Shown: piece by piece, positions 1 to 8,017 of the stretch | How the letters are laid out: every line of letters starts with the position of its first letter | How positions within the stretch are numbered: position 1 is the stretch's first letter | Origin: Brevibacillus fluminis | GTDB lineage: Bacteria > Bacillota > Bacilli > Brevibacillales > Brevibacillaceae | Direction: 5' to 3' | DNA length: 64,000 nt | Assembly: GCF_003710825.1 (NCBI RefSeq) | Contig: NZ_RHHQ01000005.1 | Location: 124,001-188,000 of the forward strand | Notes under the pieces: model-generated | Told to the model about the DNA's origin: nothing | The model's database searches: none | What the model saw: the letters and a program-made list of their open reading frames with translations, nothing else | Translations under genes and position numbers: made by a program

Positions 1-879
1 CGGAATCTGTACCGAGTAGTCTTTCTTCAAGCTTTTTAAAATTTGGTTGGTCGGGGGGGGTGTGACCTCGTTCTCGACACGTTCGCAAAACGCGGTATTG
101 AGCTCCATCATCGTCGTGATGTGGGACGACATGAAATTGCCGTTCAAGCCTGCCAGCGGCTCGCCCACATGGGTTTCTTTTCCGTAGCAGAGGAAACCGG
201 GCATGACCTTGCCGATCGAGCCGTTGTAAATGTACGCATTGCGGTCGCCCGGATAGCGGGTAAACATCGGCTCGGAGTTGAGCACGGTTTTGTAGCTCAG
301 GTCGAATTTTTCCGCCCACTCCAAGAGCAAAGGCACAGCTGCTTTCATCCCGACGGAGTTGACTTCTTCATCAGGAACGGTGAGCAGCAGCAGGTTGCCG
401 TCAAAACCGCCGTCACATGCTTCCTCGATCAGCGACATATGGAGGGCGAGGCCGCATTTCATATCCATGGTGCCACGGCCAAACAGCCAGTCACCTGTCC
501 CCAGGTCTTCCTGGACGTCAGCTGGCATATCTGCTTTGTTGGCGCGGAACATCTCGCTCAATTTTTTCGGTGCAAAAGCAAATTCCTTCCAGTTGCCGTA
601 ATCCTCCACATCGACCACGTCAAAATGGCTGACCAGCACGATCGTGTCTTTCGTTTCCGGCTTGTTTTTGACCAAGGCAGTGACGAAATAACGCCCATCT
701 CCGGTCGGATGTGCATGGAGATGCTCAGGATGCTGCTGGAAATATGGGAGCGCCTGCAGCTGTTCGACTACATAGCGCGGGAAGGCGATTTCCGCTTCGG
801 AACCAGTGATGCTTGGGATGCTAACCAAATTGCAGAGCAGATCAGTCATTTGTTCTTTTGTAGACCATTTGTAAGCCAT
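1..879 (-). CDS. rocB: RocB-type M20 family peptidase, partial (C-terminus outside window)
   Basis: The reading frame runs leftward from ATG at 877-879 and is still open at base 1, so only the N-terminal 293 residues are present; RocB proteins are about 550 residues. An AGAGGTG ribosome binding site lies just upstream. M20 zinc-peptidase motifs are in order: SHFDVVDVE (His85, Asp87), GRGTMDMKCG (Asp139, bridging metal ligand) and VPDEEVNS (Glu171/Glu172, catalytic base and ligand). RocB is a cytoplasmic protein tied to arginine utilization in Bacillus, with no firmly defined substrate. Here it follows an IclR regulator on the same strand and sits opposite two guanidino-modifying enzymes and a permease, which supports a role in catabolism of arginine or a related compound. 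A TTTC/GAAA dyad at 905-920 precedes it. Confidence 0.88.
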   Translation of the reverse strand, partial: MAYKWSTKEQMTDLLCNLVSIPSITGSEAEIAFPRYVVEQLQALPYFQQHPEHLHAHPTGDGRYFVTALVKNKPETKDTIVLVSHFDVVDVEDYGNWKEFAFAPKKLSEMFRANKADMPADVQEDLGTGDWLFGRGTMDMKCGLALHMSLIEEACDGGFDGNLLLLTVPDEEVNSVGMKAAVPLLLEWAEKFDLSYKTVLNSEPMFTRYPGDRNAYIYNGSIGKVMPGFLCYGKETHVGEPLAGLNGNFMSSHITTMMELNTAFCERVENEVTPPPTNQILKSLKKDYSVQIP

Positions 880-904
880 GATGAGCACCTCTTCTTTTGT
901 TATA

Positions 905-920
905 TTTCCACATAGTGAAA
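905..920. promoter_or_regulatory. TTTC-N8-GAAA dyad upstream of rocB (candidate IclR operator)
   Basis: TTTCCACATAGTGAAA lies in the 68-base gap between the iclR stop and the rocB start. It resembles two dyads in front of the divergent gene at 1905 (1841-1855 and 1860-1876). Assignment to the neighbouring IclR protein is inference. Confidence 0.45.
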
Positions 921-947
921 AACGTTTCCGTTGCGTGGATAAAAAAA

Positions 948-1688
948 TTACGGCGTTTTGCCGATTTTTTGTGAAATTAACTGGGCAGCGTCCTTCACCT
1001 TTTCAATCAGGTAGGCGAGCCGCTCGTCTGTGATCTGGTAGCTGAGTACACCGATGCTCAAAGCTCCGACTACTTTATGTCCATAGCCGATGATCGGAGC
1101 GGCGATGGAGGCGGTGCCTTCCGTTCGCTCACCATAGCTTATGGCGTAGCCGTGCTGTTTAATGTCAAGCAACTGATTGCGCAGCTCCTGTCTTTTCTCT
1201 TGTGTCGGAATCAGCGTTTCAATCGTTGCTGTCATTTCGCGTTCTTCAAAGTTGGCCAAAATCGTTTTGTTGCCAGCTCCAATGTGGAGCGGAATCCGTA
1301 TGCCGAGATTGTCGATGATCCTAACCTTGAGTGGACTATCGACGCGCTCGATGATAATCGCGTCTGTGCCGTGGGGAATATTGAGATACGTGCTCTCTTT
1401 TACCTCTAATGCCAGCGCTTCCATAATGGGGCGAGCGACAACGCGGTAATCGACATTCTCCAGCAGCCGCAAGCCGATTTCCATCCAAAGATGACCTGCT
1501 TTGTATTGTTTTGTTTCGGCGACCTGTTCGACCAACCCATGCTGAATCAGTGTACTGATAAGGCGATGGACGGTGCTGATCGGCAGCTTAGTTTTTTCGG
1601 CAAGATCAGAGATGGACCAATGGAGTTTGGTTTCATCCGAGATTAAGGCTTGCACGATCTGCATGGCGCGGTCTATCGATTGTACCAT
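948..1688 (-). CDS. IclR family transcriptional regulator
   Basis: The protein has 246 residues from ATG 1686-1688, which follows a GGAGG site at good spacing; the frame stays open further upstream but those 59 residues lack a ribosome binding site and family similarity. The N-terminal winged helix reads SISDLAEKTKLPISTVHRL, and the rest has the IclR effector-domain look (YLNIPHGTDAIIIERV, GAGNKTILANF). IclR proteins bind short palindromes and respond to small metabolites. It lies between rocB (same strand) and the divergent guanidino-enzyme operon, so it is probably the local regulator; dyads occur in both flanking control regions. The effector is unknown. Confidence 0.93.
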   Translation of the reverse strand: MVQSIDRAMQIVQALISDETKLHWSISDLAEKTKLPISTVHRLISTLIQHGLVEQVAETKQYKAGHLWMEIGLRLLENVDYRVVARPIMEALALEVKESTYLNIPHGTDAIIIERVDSPLKVRIIDNLGIRIPLHIGAGNKTILANFEEREMTATIETLIPTQEKRQELRNQLLDIKQHGYAISYGERTEGTASIAAPIIGYGHKVVGALSIGVLSYQITDERLAYLIEKVKDAAQLISQKIGKTP

Positions 1689-1801
1689 GTGCTGCCTCCT
1701 TCCCAGAGGATAAGTATGAATGGTTATGAATGAGATATCGCCACTTTTATTTAACAGAAATATAGCCAAATTGTAAACTATTAAATTGTTGTGTAAAGTC
1801 A

Positions 1802-1830
1802 TTGACAAGAAAAATTCTGCCTTATAGAGT
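1802..1830 (+). promoter_or_regulatory. Candidate sigma-A promoter for the operon starting at 1905
   Basis: A perfect TTGACA (1802-1807) is followed after 17 bases by TAGAGT (1825-1830), a weak -10. A better-looking TATAAC at 1830-1835 would give a 22-base spacer. Two dyads follow immediately downstream, where a repressor could block transcription. Confidence 0.45.
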
Positions 1831-1840
1831 ATAACTATAT

Positions 1841-1876
1841 TTTCGCATTGTGAAAATAGTTCCACAATACGGAAAA
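1841..1876. promoter_or_regulatory. Two tandem dyads (candidate IclR operators)
   Basis: TTTCGCATTGTGAAA occupies 1841-1855, and with one more A/T pair each side the arms become TATTTTC and GAAAATA. TTTCCACAATACGGAAA occupies 1860-1876, with perfect 5-base arms around 7 bases. Both lie between the candidate promoter and the gene at 1905, and resemble the dyad at 905-920. Confidence 0.5.
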
Positions 1877-1904
1877 ATCATGAAACAATCTGCGGAGGTG
1901 CACC

Positions 1905-2666
1905 ATGTTTACTAGAGCAATCGTAAAAAAACCGGGCAAAAGCTATGTGAATGGCTTGACTACATCAAATCTGGGTACTCCCAATTATGAACTGGCGCTG
2001 GAACAGCATGCGAGTTACATTGAAGCGCTGAAAACAGTCGGAGTTGAGGTGACGGTGTTGGAGGCGGATGAGCAGTTTCCGGATTCCACATTCGTTGAGG
2101 ATACAGCGGTTTTGACGGAGAAATTCGCTATCGTGTCGAATCCGGGGGCAGAAACTCGTAACGGCGAAATCGTCCATATGCAAGAAGTTTTGAAAGGCTT
2201 CTATAAGGAGCTGGAATATATCCAAGCGCCAGGCACGCTAGATGGTGGCGACGTCATGCAGGCAGACAACCGTTTCTACGTAGGTTTGTCCACACGCACA
2301 AATGAAGAAGGCGCCAAGCAGTTCAAGGCGATTGTTGAAAAATACGGTTACACGGCAGAAATCGTGCCGATGAAAGAGTTTTTCCACCTGAAAACCGGTC
2401 TCGCGTATTTGGGCAACAATGATCTGGTCGTAGCAGGCGAATTTGTGGATCACCCGACCTTTGCCGAGTTCAATCAGATCGTGGTCGATGCGGACGAAGA
2501 GTATTCGGCGAACTGCATTCGCATGAATGATTACGTCATCATCCCAAAAGGTTTTGAAAAATCAAAAAAACGTATTGTCGACGCTGGCTACAAAGTGATC
2601 GAGCTGGAAATGTCCGAGTTCCGTAAGCAAGACGGCGGTTTGAGCTGCCTGTCGCTGCGCTTCTAA
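1905..2666 (+). CDS. Dimethylarginine dimethylaminohydrolase (DDAH)-like enzyme
   Basis: The 253-residue protein belongs to the guanidino-group modifying superfamily. Enzymes of this type attack the guanidinium carbon with an active-site Cys; DDAH yields citrulline and dimethylamine from methylated arginine. Visible active-site elements are FVEDTAV (acidic substrate contact), LDGGDV, the catalytic His in FFHLKTGLAYLG, and the nucleophilic Cys close to the C-terminus in DGGLSCLSLRF. Length fits DDAH (about 255). ATG follows GCGGAGGTG. It opens an operon with a second superfamily member and an amino acid permease, which ends at the terminator at 5069. Arginine-deiminase-like activity on another guanidino compound is possible. 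Confidence 0.85.
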   Translation: MFTRAIVKKPGKSYVNGLTTSNLGTPNYELALEQHASYIEALKTVGVEVTVLEADEQFPDSTFVEDTAVLTEKFAIVSNPGAETRNGEIVHMQEVLKGFYKELEYIQAPGTLDGGDVMQADNRFYVGLSTRTNEEGAKQFKAIVEKYGYTAEIVPMKEFFHLKTGLAYLGNNDLVVAGEFVDHPTFAEFNQIVVDADEEYSANCIRMNDYVIIPKGFEKSKKRIVDAGYKVIELEMSEFRKQDGGLSCLSLRF

Positions 2667-2706
2667 TCTGATTTCTCCTCAGCATAGGGAGAATGGAGGG
2701 GTCTTT

Positions 2707-3582
2707 ATGAAGTATGGCAGCCAGTCGATGGTTGGCAAACTGGAAAGCGTATTCATCAAGCGCCCGGCTGAAGCTTTCATCAGCCAGGAGCATCTGGAGC
2801 AAAACTGGCAGGCGTACAATTACACCAGCTGCCCGGATTATGCCGAAGCGGTCAAGGAATATGAAGCATTTGAAGCAATTTTGCGTAAGCATGTGCCGAA
2901 CGTCGTGCATTTGCCTCAATCCGATTTGACTGGGCTCGATTCGCTCTATGCGCACGATTCTGTCAAAATCACTTGCAACGGTGCGATTTTGCTGAAATCC
3001 GGCAAGACGCTGCGTCAGGGAGAGCCGCAATTGCTTAAGCAAGTATTGGCTGAACACGGCATCCCTGTACTTGGTGAACTGACGGGGGAGGCCCGCGCGG
3101 ATGGTGGCGACATCGTCTGGCTCGATGAGCGTACGGTGGTAGTGGGCCGCGGCTATCGAACCAATGACGAGGGTATTCGCCAGCTGCGCGAATTGATGGC
3201 GGGTGTGGTGGACGAGTTCATCGTGGTGCATCTTCCACACGCGAATGGTCCGGAGGAGTGCCTGCATTTGATGTCGTTCATCAGCATGGTGTCCCAAGAC
3301 CTTGCTGTGGTACATTCGCCATTGATGCCGGTCATGTTCCGCGAGATGTTGCTTGCGCGCGGCATGAAGCTGATTGAAGTACCTGAGGCTGAGTACAACA
3401 ATCTCGGCTGCAATGTTTTGGCGCTGGCACCGCGCATCGTCATGATACCGGCCGGCAACCCGCACACCAAAGCTGCTATGGAGGCGGAAGATGTGACGGT
3501 TTATGAATACAAGGGAGACGAAATCTCCTTTAAGGGCACGGGCGGCCCGACTTGCCTGACTTGCCCAGTTGAACGCCTGTAG
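2707..3582 (+). CDS. Amidinotransferase / arginine deiminase superfamily protein
   Basis: This 291-residue protein is a second, divergent member of the guanidino-modifying superfamily. Motif positions match: an acidic loop YAHDSV, ADGGDIVWL, a His in ECLHLMSF, and a C-terminal Cys in GGPTCLTCPV with a second Cys three residues later. ATG follows a GGAGGGG site 40 bases after the preceding stop. It is about 40 residues longer than its neighbour and only distantly similar, so it is not a recent duplicate. The substrate cannot be read from sequence; context suggests arginine or a methylated, hydroxylated or otherwise modified guanidine. Confidence 0.75.
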   Translation: MKYGSQSMVGKLESVFIKRPAEAFISQEHLEQNWQAYNYTSCPDYAEAVKEYEAFEAILRKHVPNVVHLPQSDLTGLDSLYAHDSVKITCNGAILLKSGKTLRQGEPQLLKQVLAEHGIPVLGELTGEARADGGDIVWLDERTVVVGRGYRTNDEGIRQLRELMAGVVDEFIVVHLPHANGPEECLHLMSFISMVSQDLAVVHSPLMPVMFREMLLARGMKLIEVPEAEYNNLGCNVLALAPRIVMIPAGNPHTKAAMEAEDVTVYEYKGDEISFKGTGGPTCLTCPVERL

Positions 3583-3628
3583 CCATTTGGCTGCAGGCAC
3601 TCGTTATCTGCGAAATCGGAGGGATAGG

Positions 3629-5050
3629 ATGAGTCAGGAAACAAAAAACGCAGAAAAAGGACCTCAATTGCAACGTACGATGAAAAGCCGCCATCTTTTC
3701 ATGCTGTCGCTTGGCGGCGTAATCGGCACTGGTTTGTTTCTGAACGCAGGATTGACGATTAATCAGTCGGGACCTGGCGGAGCGATGCTTGCCTTTTTGT
3801 TCGGTGGAATTTTGCTTTATCTGGTCATGACCTGCTTAGGGGAGTTGTCGGTGAAAATGCCGGTGACCGGAGCTTTTCAAACGTATGCGACGAAATACAT
3901 CGGCCCTGGAACAGGCTTTGCAATCGGCTGGATTTACTGGCTCGGCTCAGCTACGACCGCCGGTGTCGAATTTACAGCTGCGGGCATTCTGATGCAGCGA
4001 TGGTTTCCCAACACGCCCGTTTGGATTTGGTGCGCAGTATTCATTCTTTTGCTGTTCTTGATGAATGCGCTTACAACAAAAGCGTTTGCGGAGTCAGAGT
4101 ATTGGTTCGCAGGGATTAAAGTCGTTGCTGTTATCCTATTTTTGATCATTGGCGTAGCTGCTATTTTTGGTATTGTTCCGATGCATGGCAAGCCTGCTCC
4201 TTACTTCTCCAATCTGATGAGCGGCGGCGGCCTTTTCCCTGCTGGGATTTCAATCGTTTTCGTCACGTTGATGAACGTGATCTTCTCCTATCAAGGCTCC
4301 GAGCTGATCGGGATTGCGGCAGGGGAGAGCGCAGAACCGCAAAAAAACATCCCGCGCGCCATTCGCAACGTGGTGTTCCGCATCCTGATTTTTTATGTGG
4401 CTTCTGTGGCAGTGTTGTCACTGCTTTTCCCATCCAAAGACCTGGGCATTTTGGAAAGCCCATTTGTCACCTTGCTGGATGACGTAGGCATTCCGTTTGC
4501 TGCCGACCTGATGAATTTCGTTATTTTGACCGCGATTTTGTCCGTAGGCAACACATGCCTGTACGCATCGACACGCTTGATGTTTGCGATGTCCCAAGAC
4601 AAAATGGCACCTGCTGCCTTTGGTCGCCTGACCAAAAACGGGGTGCCGCTCAATTCGCTGCTTGCCACGCTGATCTTCTCGCTGCTGTCTCTGTTGACGA
4701 GCATTTTAGCTGCTGACACCGTCTATGTGCTGCTCATGTCAGTGTCAGGCATCGCAGTCACGCTATCTTGGATGGGCATTGCGCTATCCCAATTCAATTT
4801 CCGCCGCAGTTACTTGAAAGAGGGCGGAAAGCTGGAAGATTTGAAATACAAGTCACCGCTTTATCCGATTACGCCGATCCTGTGCCTGGTGATGTGCGGA
4901 ATCGTCCTGATCTTCCCAGCGTTTGACCCTACACAGCGGGCTGGTCTGTACTACGGACTCGCGGTTACCGCGATCTGCTATATCGTTTACTTTGCAAAAT
5001 TCGGGCGCAAAAAGAAGGATGCGTCGAATACCCCTCCGTTTTCGTCGTAA
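3629..5050 (+). CDS. APC family amino acid permease
   Basis: The 473-residue, roughly 12-helix membrane protein starts at ATG 3629 behind a CGGAGGG site; an upstream in-frame ATG at 3569 lies inside the previous gene and is less likely. The N-terminus carries the amino acid permease signature HLFMLSLGGVIGTGLFLNAG, with a conserved SYQGSELIGIAAGE segment near residue 230. Overall pattern is of the basic amino acid permease branch (RocE-like). As third gene after two guanidino-modifying enzymes it probably imports their substrate. A terminator follows 18 bases after the stop. Confidence 0.9.
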   Translation: MSQETKNAEKGPQLQRTMKSRHLFMLSLGGVIGTGLFLNAGLTINQSGPGGAMLAFLFGGILLYLVMTCLGELSVKMPVTGAFQTYATKYIGPGTGFAIGWIYWLGSATTAGVEFTAAGILMQRWFPNTPVWIWCAVFILLLFLMNALTTKAFAESEYWFAGIKVVAVILFLIIGVAAIFGIVPMHGKPAPYFSNLMSGGGLFPAGISIVFVTLMNVIFSYQGSELIGIAAGESAEPQKNIPRAIRNVVFRILIFYVASVAVLSLLFPSKDLGILESPFVTLLDDVGIPFAADLMNFVILTAILSVGNTCLYASTRLMFAMSQDKMAPAAFGRLTKNGVPLNSLLATLIFSLLSLLTSILAADTVYVLLMSVSGIAVTLSWMGIALSQFNFRRSYLKEGGKLEDLKYKSPLYPITPILCLVMCGIVLIFPAFDPTQRAGLYYGLAVTAICYIVYFAKFGRKKKDASNTPPFSS

Positions 5051-5068
5051 CCATATCAATAAAACCTT

Positions 5069-5097
5069 AACCTCTCCATGATGCGGAGGGGTTTTTT
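5069..5097 (+). terminator. Rho-independent terminator of the guanidino-catabolic operon
   Basis: The stem AACCTCTCC / GGAGGGGTT with a 7-base loop is followed by six T. Confidence 0.88.
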
Positions 5098-5106
5098 CAT
5101 AAGGGC

Positions 5107-5150
5107 AACTAAGGCACCCCCAAAAAGCTTGGCGCAGCCAAGTTTTCTAA
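5107..5150 (+). repeat. Structured hairpin repeat, copy A
   Basis: The stem has GGC/GCC and CCAA/TTGG blocks around loop AAAGC, plus outer AACT/AGTT, and is followed by TTTTCTAA. It shares layout, loop and most bases with 53552-53593, where the outer pair is AACC/GGTT, a compensatory change. It lies between a terminator and the MOSC gene. Function is unknown: a REP-like element, back-up terminator or leader RNA structure are possible. Confidence 0.55.
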
Positions 5151-5209
5151 ATGAAAAAATTCCTATATACTGGAATGCAAAGGAGTATGGAAGGGGAGTT
5201 AAAATCGCC

Positions 5210-5878
5210 ATGGAGATCGTTTCCATCAATGTGGGGAAGCCCATTACGGTGACGTATGAAGGGAAAGAGCTGGAGACAGGCATTTTTAAGCAGCCTATCG
5301 AAGGAGCCGTTTTTTTATCCAAGCTGAATTTCGCCGGTGACGGTCAAGCAGACCTGAAATTTCACGGAGGAGTCGACAAGGCTGTCTGTGTCTATTCCCA
5401 TGAGCATTATCCGTTTTGGGAGCGTGAACTGCACAGACCCATGTCATTCGGGGCATTCGGTGAAAATTTGACGGTGACCGGGATGACGGAGGACCTCGTA
5501 TGCATCGGCGATACATACCAGCTGGGCGAGGCGGTCGTGCAGGTGACGCAGCCGCGTCAGCCTTGCCATAAGCTCGCAAAGCGTTATGATGTCGCGGATA
5601 TGCCGATCACGGTGCAAAACGTAGGGTTCACCGGCTTTTATTTCCGTGTGTTGCAAGAAGGCCACGTATCCAAAGAAGATCGACCGGTGCTCATAGAGCG
5701 TCATCCGGCCAAACTTACCGTGGCGTTCGCCAACCAGATCATGCATCACGACAAGAAAAATCAGGATGGTATCAGACAGCTGTTGGCTGTAGAGAAGCTG
5801 TCCGCAAGCTGGCGCAAAACGTTAAGCAATCGTTTAGAAGGCGACGAAGTCGATACGATCGCCCGTTTAAACGGTTGA
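5210..5878 (+). CDS. MOSC domain protein, YiiM-like
   Basis: The 222-residue protein starts at MEIVSINVGKP behind a GGGGAG site; the open frame extends upstream through the hairpin repeat, which is clearly noncoding. MOSC domains take part in molybdenum-cofactor sulfur transfer or Moco-dependent detoxification; YiiM confers resistance to N-hydroxylated base analogues. Typical blocks are GGVDKAVCVYSHEHYPFWE, GAFGENLTV, CIGDTYQLGEAVVQVTQPRQ and the conserved Cys directly after it (PCHKL). The C-terminal 60 residues match the YiiM-type extension. It is a single-gene unit ending at a bidirectional terminator. Confidence 0.9.
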   Translation: MEIVSINVGKPITVTYEGKELETGIFKQPIEGAVFLSKLNFAGDGQADLKFHGGVDKAVCVYSHEHYPFWERELHRPMSFGAFGENLTVTGMTEDLVCIGDTYQLGEAVVQVTQPRQPCHKLAKRYDVADMPITVQNVGFTGFYFRVLQEGHVSKEDRPVLIERHPAKLTVAFANQIMHHDKKNQDGIRQLLAVEKLSASWRKTLSNRLEGDEVDTIARLNG

Positions 5879-5911
5879 TTAATGGGGTTACCGGGAAAAC
5901 AAGCTTATGTA

Positions 5912-5958
5912 AAAAGACCGCATCCACATGTCCAATCAACACAAAGGTGCGGTCTTTT
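5912..5958. terminator. Bidirectional terminator between convergent genes
   Basis: AAAAGACCGCAtCC pairs with GGtGCGGTCTTTT, giving T runs in both directions; it serves the MOSC gene (+) and the deacetylase gene (-). Confidence 0.85.
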
Positions 5959-5962
5959 CATG

Positions 5963-6739
5963 CTATTTCATACTGAGCCGACTGGCAAACACAAGCTCCG
6001 CACTTTGTTTCAAACGGGGAATGCTTTTGCGCAGCACATCGGCTGTCTTTTTGCCCGGTGGTCCCACATGGCCGATCGCGATGTAGTTTTCGTCATTGCT
6101 GTTCAGATATTTGCACAGCAGGTCCATCTGCTTGGAGATATGGTTATAGGTGTAAACATCGTCAAAAAAGAGCCGATTCATCATGTACGGGACGCCCATT
6201 TCCTTTGCCAGCGCAGGAATTACGCTTTTATGGGTCGTCCGGCTGTCGAGAAACATAAGCCCCCGTTCCTTACAGACGGTAAGGACGATCCGCATAACCC
6301 GTTCATCGGCAGTCGCCTTTGAGCCCATGTGGTTGTTGATGCCGATCGCATGGGGGACATCGTCGATCGCAGCTTGTACTCGCTTGCGGATTTCAGCATC
6401 GGAGAGATCAGTCGTAATCGCGCCTGGGCCTAACCAGCTGCGCTTTCCTTTGACAGGCTCCATTGGCAAATGGACGAATACCTCGTGGTGTTTGGTATGA
6501 GCCAATTCGGCATCTTGTTTGGTTGAAGGCATGAATGGCATCACCGCAACCGTAAGCGGGATGGGCAAGTCCAGCATTTCCTTGGTTCCATCCATATTGT
6601 TGCCGAAATCATCGATGACGATCGCCAGCTTTTGCACAGGTGTCTCGCCGTGAGCGGCTTGGCTAAACGGAAGCAGGGCAACCGCTAAAAGCCCGAAGCT
6701 AACGATCATTCGACTGTAAATTCCCTTCTTCAAACGCAT
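5963..6739 (-). CDS. Divergent polysaccharide deacetylase family protein (YibQ type)
   Basis: The 258-residue exported protein starts behind GGGAGG and has a signal peptide (basic MRLKKGIYSR, a hydrophobic stretch, cleavage near AHGE). The mature part carries family motifs: LAIVIDDFGNNMDG (metal-binding DD), PLTVAVMPFMP, VFVHLPMEP, INNHMGSKATAD and FLDSRTTHKS. The fold is the NodB-like deacetylase barrel, but catalytic activity of this divergent branch is not established. It lies 11 bases after a secreted protein gene on the same strand, so the two probably form an operon acting in the envelope. Confidence 0.87.
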   Translation of the reverse strand: MRLKKGIYSRMIVSFGLLAVALLPFSQAAHGETPVQKLAIVIDDFGNNMDGTKEMLDLPIPLTVAVMPFMPSTKQDAELAHTKHHEVFVHLPMEPVKGKRSWLGPGAITTDLSDAEIRKRVQAAIDDVPHAIGINNHMGSKATADERVMRIVLTVCKERGLMFLDSRTTHKSVIPALAKEMGVPYMMNRLFFDDVYTYNHISKQMDLLCKYLNSNDENYIAIGHVGPPGKKTADVLRKSIPRLKQSAELVFASRLSMK

Positions 6740-6750
6740 ACACCTCCCTA

Positions 6751-7848
6751 TTACTTTTCATCCAGGCTGATATTTGTAATTTTCCAGCGGCTACCTGGCG
6801 ACACGCGTTCTAACCGAAATGTCCAGGTGTTTTTTTGCTCGCGTCTGTTGACCCATTTGCAAGAAAGCTCTACCGGTATGGTGGCGACCAAAAGGTCTGG
6901 GTTGCGATTTTGCCACTCTTCGCTTTCCCGTTTGAATGTTTCTAGCTCTTCAGAAGGAAACGGCATCTGAAAATCATTTGCCGTGGTCATCAGCTGTGTC
7001 GAACGGTCATGCTCATGCAGCGATGTGAGGAATATATCGACCACGCGCATGGGCGTCGCTTGCATAAGCTCCTGTTTCAGCTTTCCTGACGCTTTCAGGA
7101 TCATCAAGCTGTGGGAAGGATCAGGCTCATTGCGTCGATGGGTTGAGCTCCCTTGAAAATGAATACAAAAATGGCCGGGGAAGTTATTTCCGGCGATTGC
7201 GCCTGCCCCATGGGGCATCCCATGCATGGAGGCTGCGTATGTATGACCATCGATGGTCAACAGAATCGCCCGACGTTTCCAGCTCCACTTCCCATCGTAA
7301 ACCCGCTTCATCGTAGCGGTATCCTCGCTTGTCAAGGGCTGCACGTCAGCATGGTTGCTTCCGGCCCGGCGCTGAACATGAAAGGATTCGCCCGTTTCGA
7401 GGTCTGTCACGGTCGCAAAATCCATCCGAGCGAAATCATCTTTGACCTTTACCCAGTCGAGTGGTTGTCCGTAATGCGCGTTTTCTGCCAAATCGACCCA
7501 TTTCTCAAGCTGCTTGCGCACGGCATTCGACATCACGAGCTGGGTTTGACGTGCAGGTTCAAACAGCTGGGAATAGGAGTCGAAGACAAATTCCCGATCG
7601 CCAATTGTGATTTGCGCACGTGGAAGCTCGGGATGCACCTTTGCTGCAACAGATCGGCTGCGCAAAATTCGTTTTGCCAGCCAGGCGGGCTGCTTGATCT
7701 CCAACGTGGTGCAAAAGGGGGAGTCCGGCGATGTGGTTACGGTGATGATGCTGCTTGGCGCTTCCTTCGCGCCGACCATGACAGGGGCGAACAGCAGCAG
7801 GGTCAGGCAGAACAGGGACGCGTACAGCTTTTTGGCAGTCATGGCCAT
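6751..7848 (-). CDS. Secreted protein of unknown function with a GHFCIHF motif
   Basis: I chose ATG 7848 (MAMTAKKLY), nine bases after AGAGGTG, giving 365 residues; the frame could also open at GTG 7860. A signal peptide ends near GAKEAPS. I do not name a family. The central region (about 190-240) has SMHGMPHGAGAI followed by NNFPGHFCIHFQGSSTH, a dense His/Cys block that looks like an active or metal site and faintly recalls the HG...HGC arrangement of L,D-transpeptidases. The C-terminal third resembles a small accessory fold (VELSCKWVNRREQ...WTFRLERV). It is likely cotranscribed with the downstream deacetylase, hinting at a wall-linked role. Confidence 0.7.
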   Translation of the reverse strand: MAMTAKKLYASLFCLTLLLFAPVMVGAKEAPSSIITVTTSPDSPFCTTLEIKQPAWLAKRILRSRSVAAKVHPELPRAQITIGDREFVFDSYSQLFEPARQTQLVMSNAVRKQLEKWVDLAENAHYGQPLDWVKVKDDFARMDFATVTDLETGESFHVQRRAGSNHADVQPLTSEDTATMKRVYDGKWSWKRRAILLTIDGHTYAASMHGMPHGAGAIAGNNFPGHFCIHFQGSSTHRRNEPDPSHSLMILKASGKLKQELMQATPMRVVDIFLTSLHEHDRSTQLMTTANDFQMPFPSEELETFKRESEEWQNRNPDLLVATIPVELSCKWVNRREQKNTWTFRLERVSPGSRWKITNISLDEK

Positions 7849-8017
7849 TGGATGAATCACCTCTGCCGTTTAGTATGTGCAACTGCAAGGAAACAAAACG
7901 ACTTCCTTCGTTCTCGTTTCATGAAAGCGGACAGTAAAAACTGGATGCTTGATATTGAATGAGCCGATCAAAAGCGATTCACACTATCACGTGAATGAAT
8001 GCAAAGGGGAACGTAAA

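Noticed and set aside
43..915. 290-codon plus-strand open frame
   Set aside because: It is the antisense of the rocB gene, whose minus-strand frame has clear M20 motifs and a ribosome site.
2539..3600. 353-codon minus-strand open frame opposite the second guanidino enzyme
   Set aside because: No start signals or family motifs; the plus-strand genes here are well supported.
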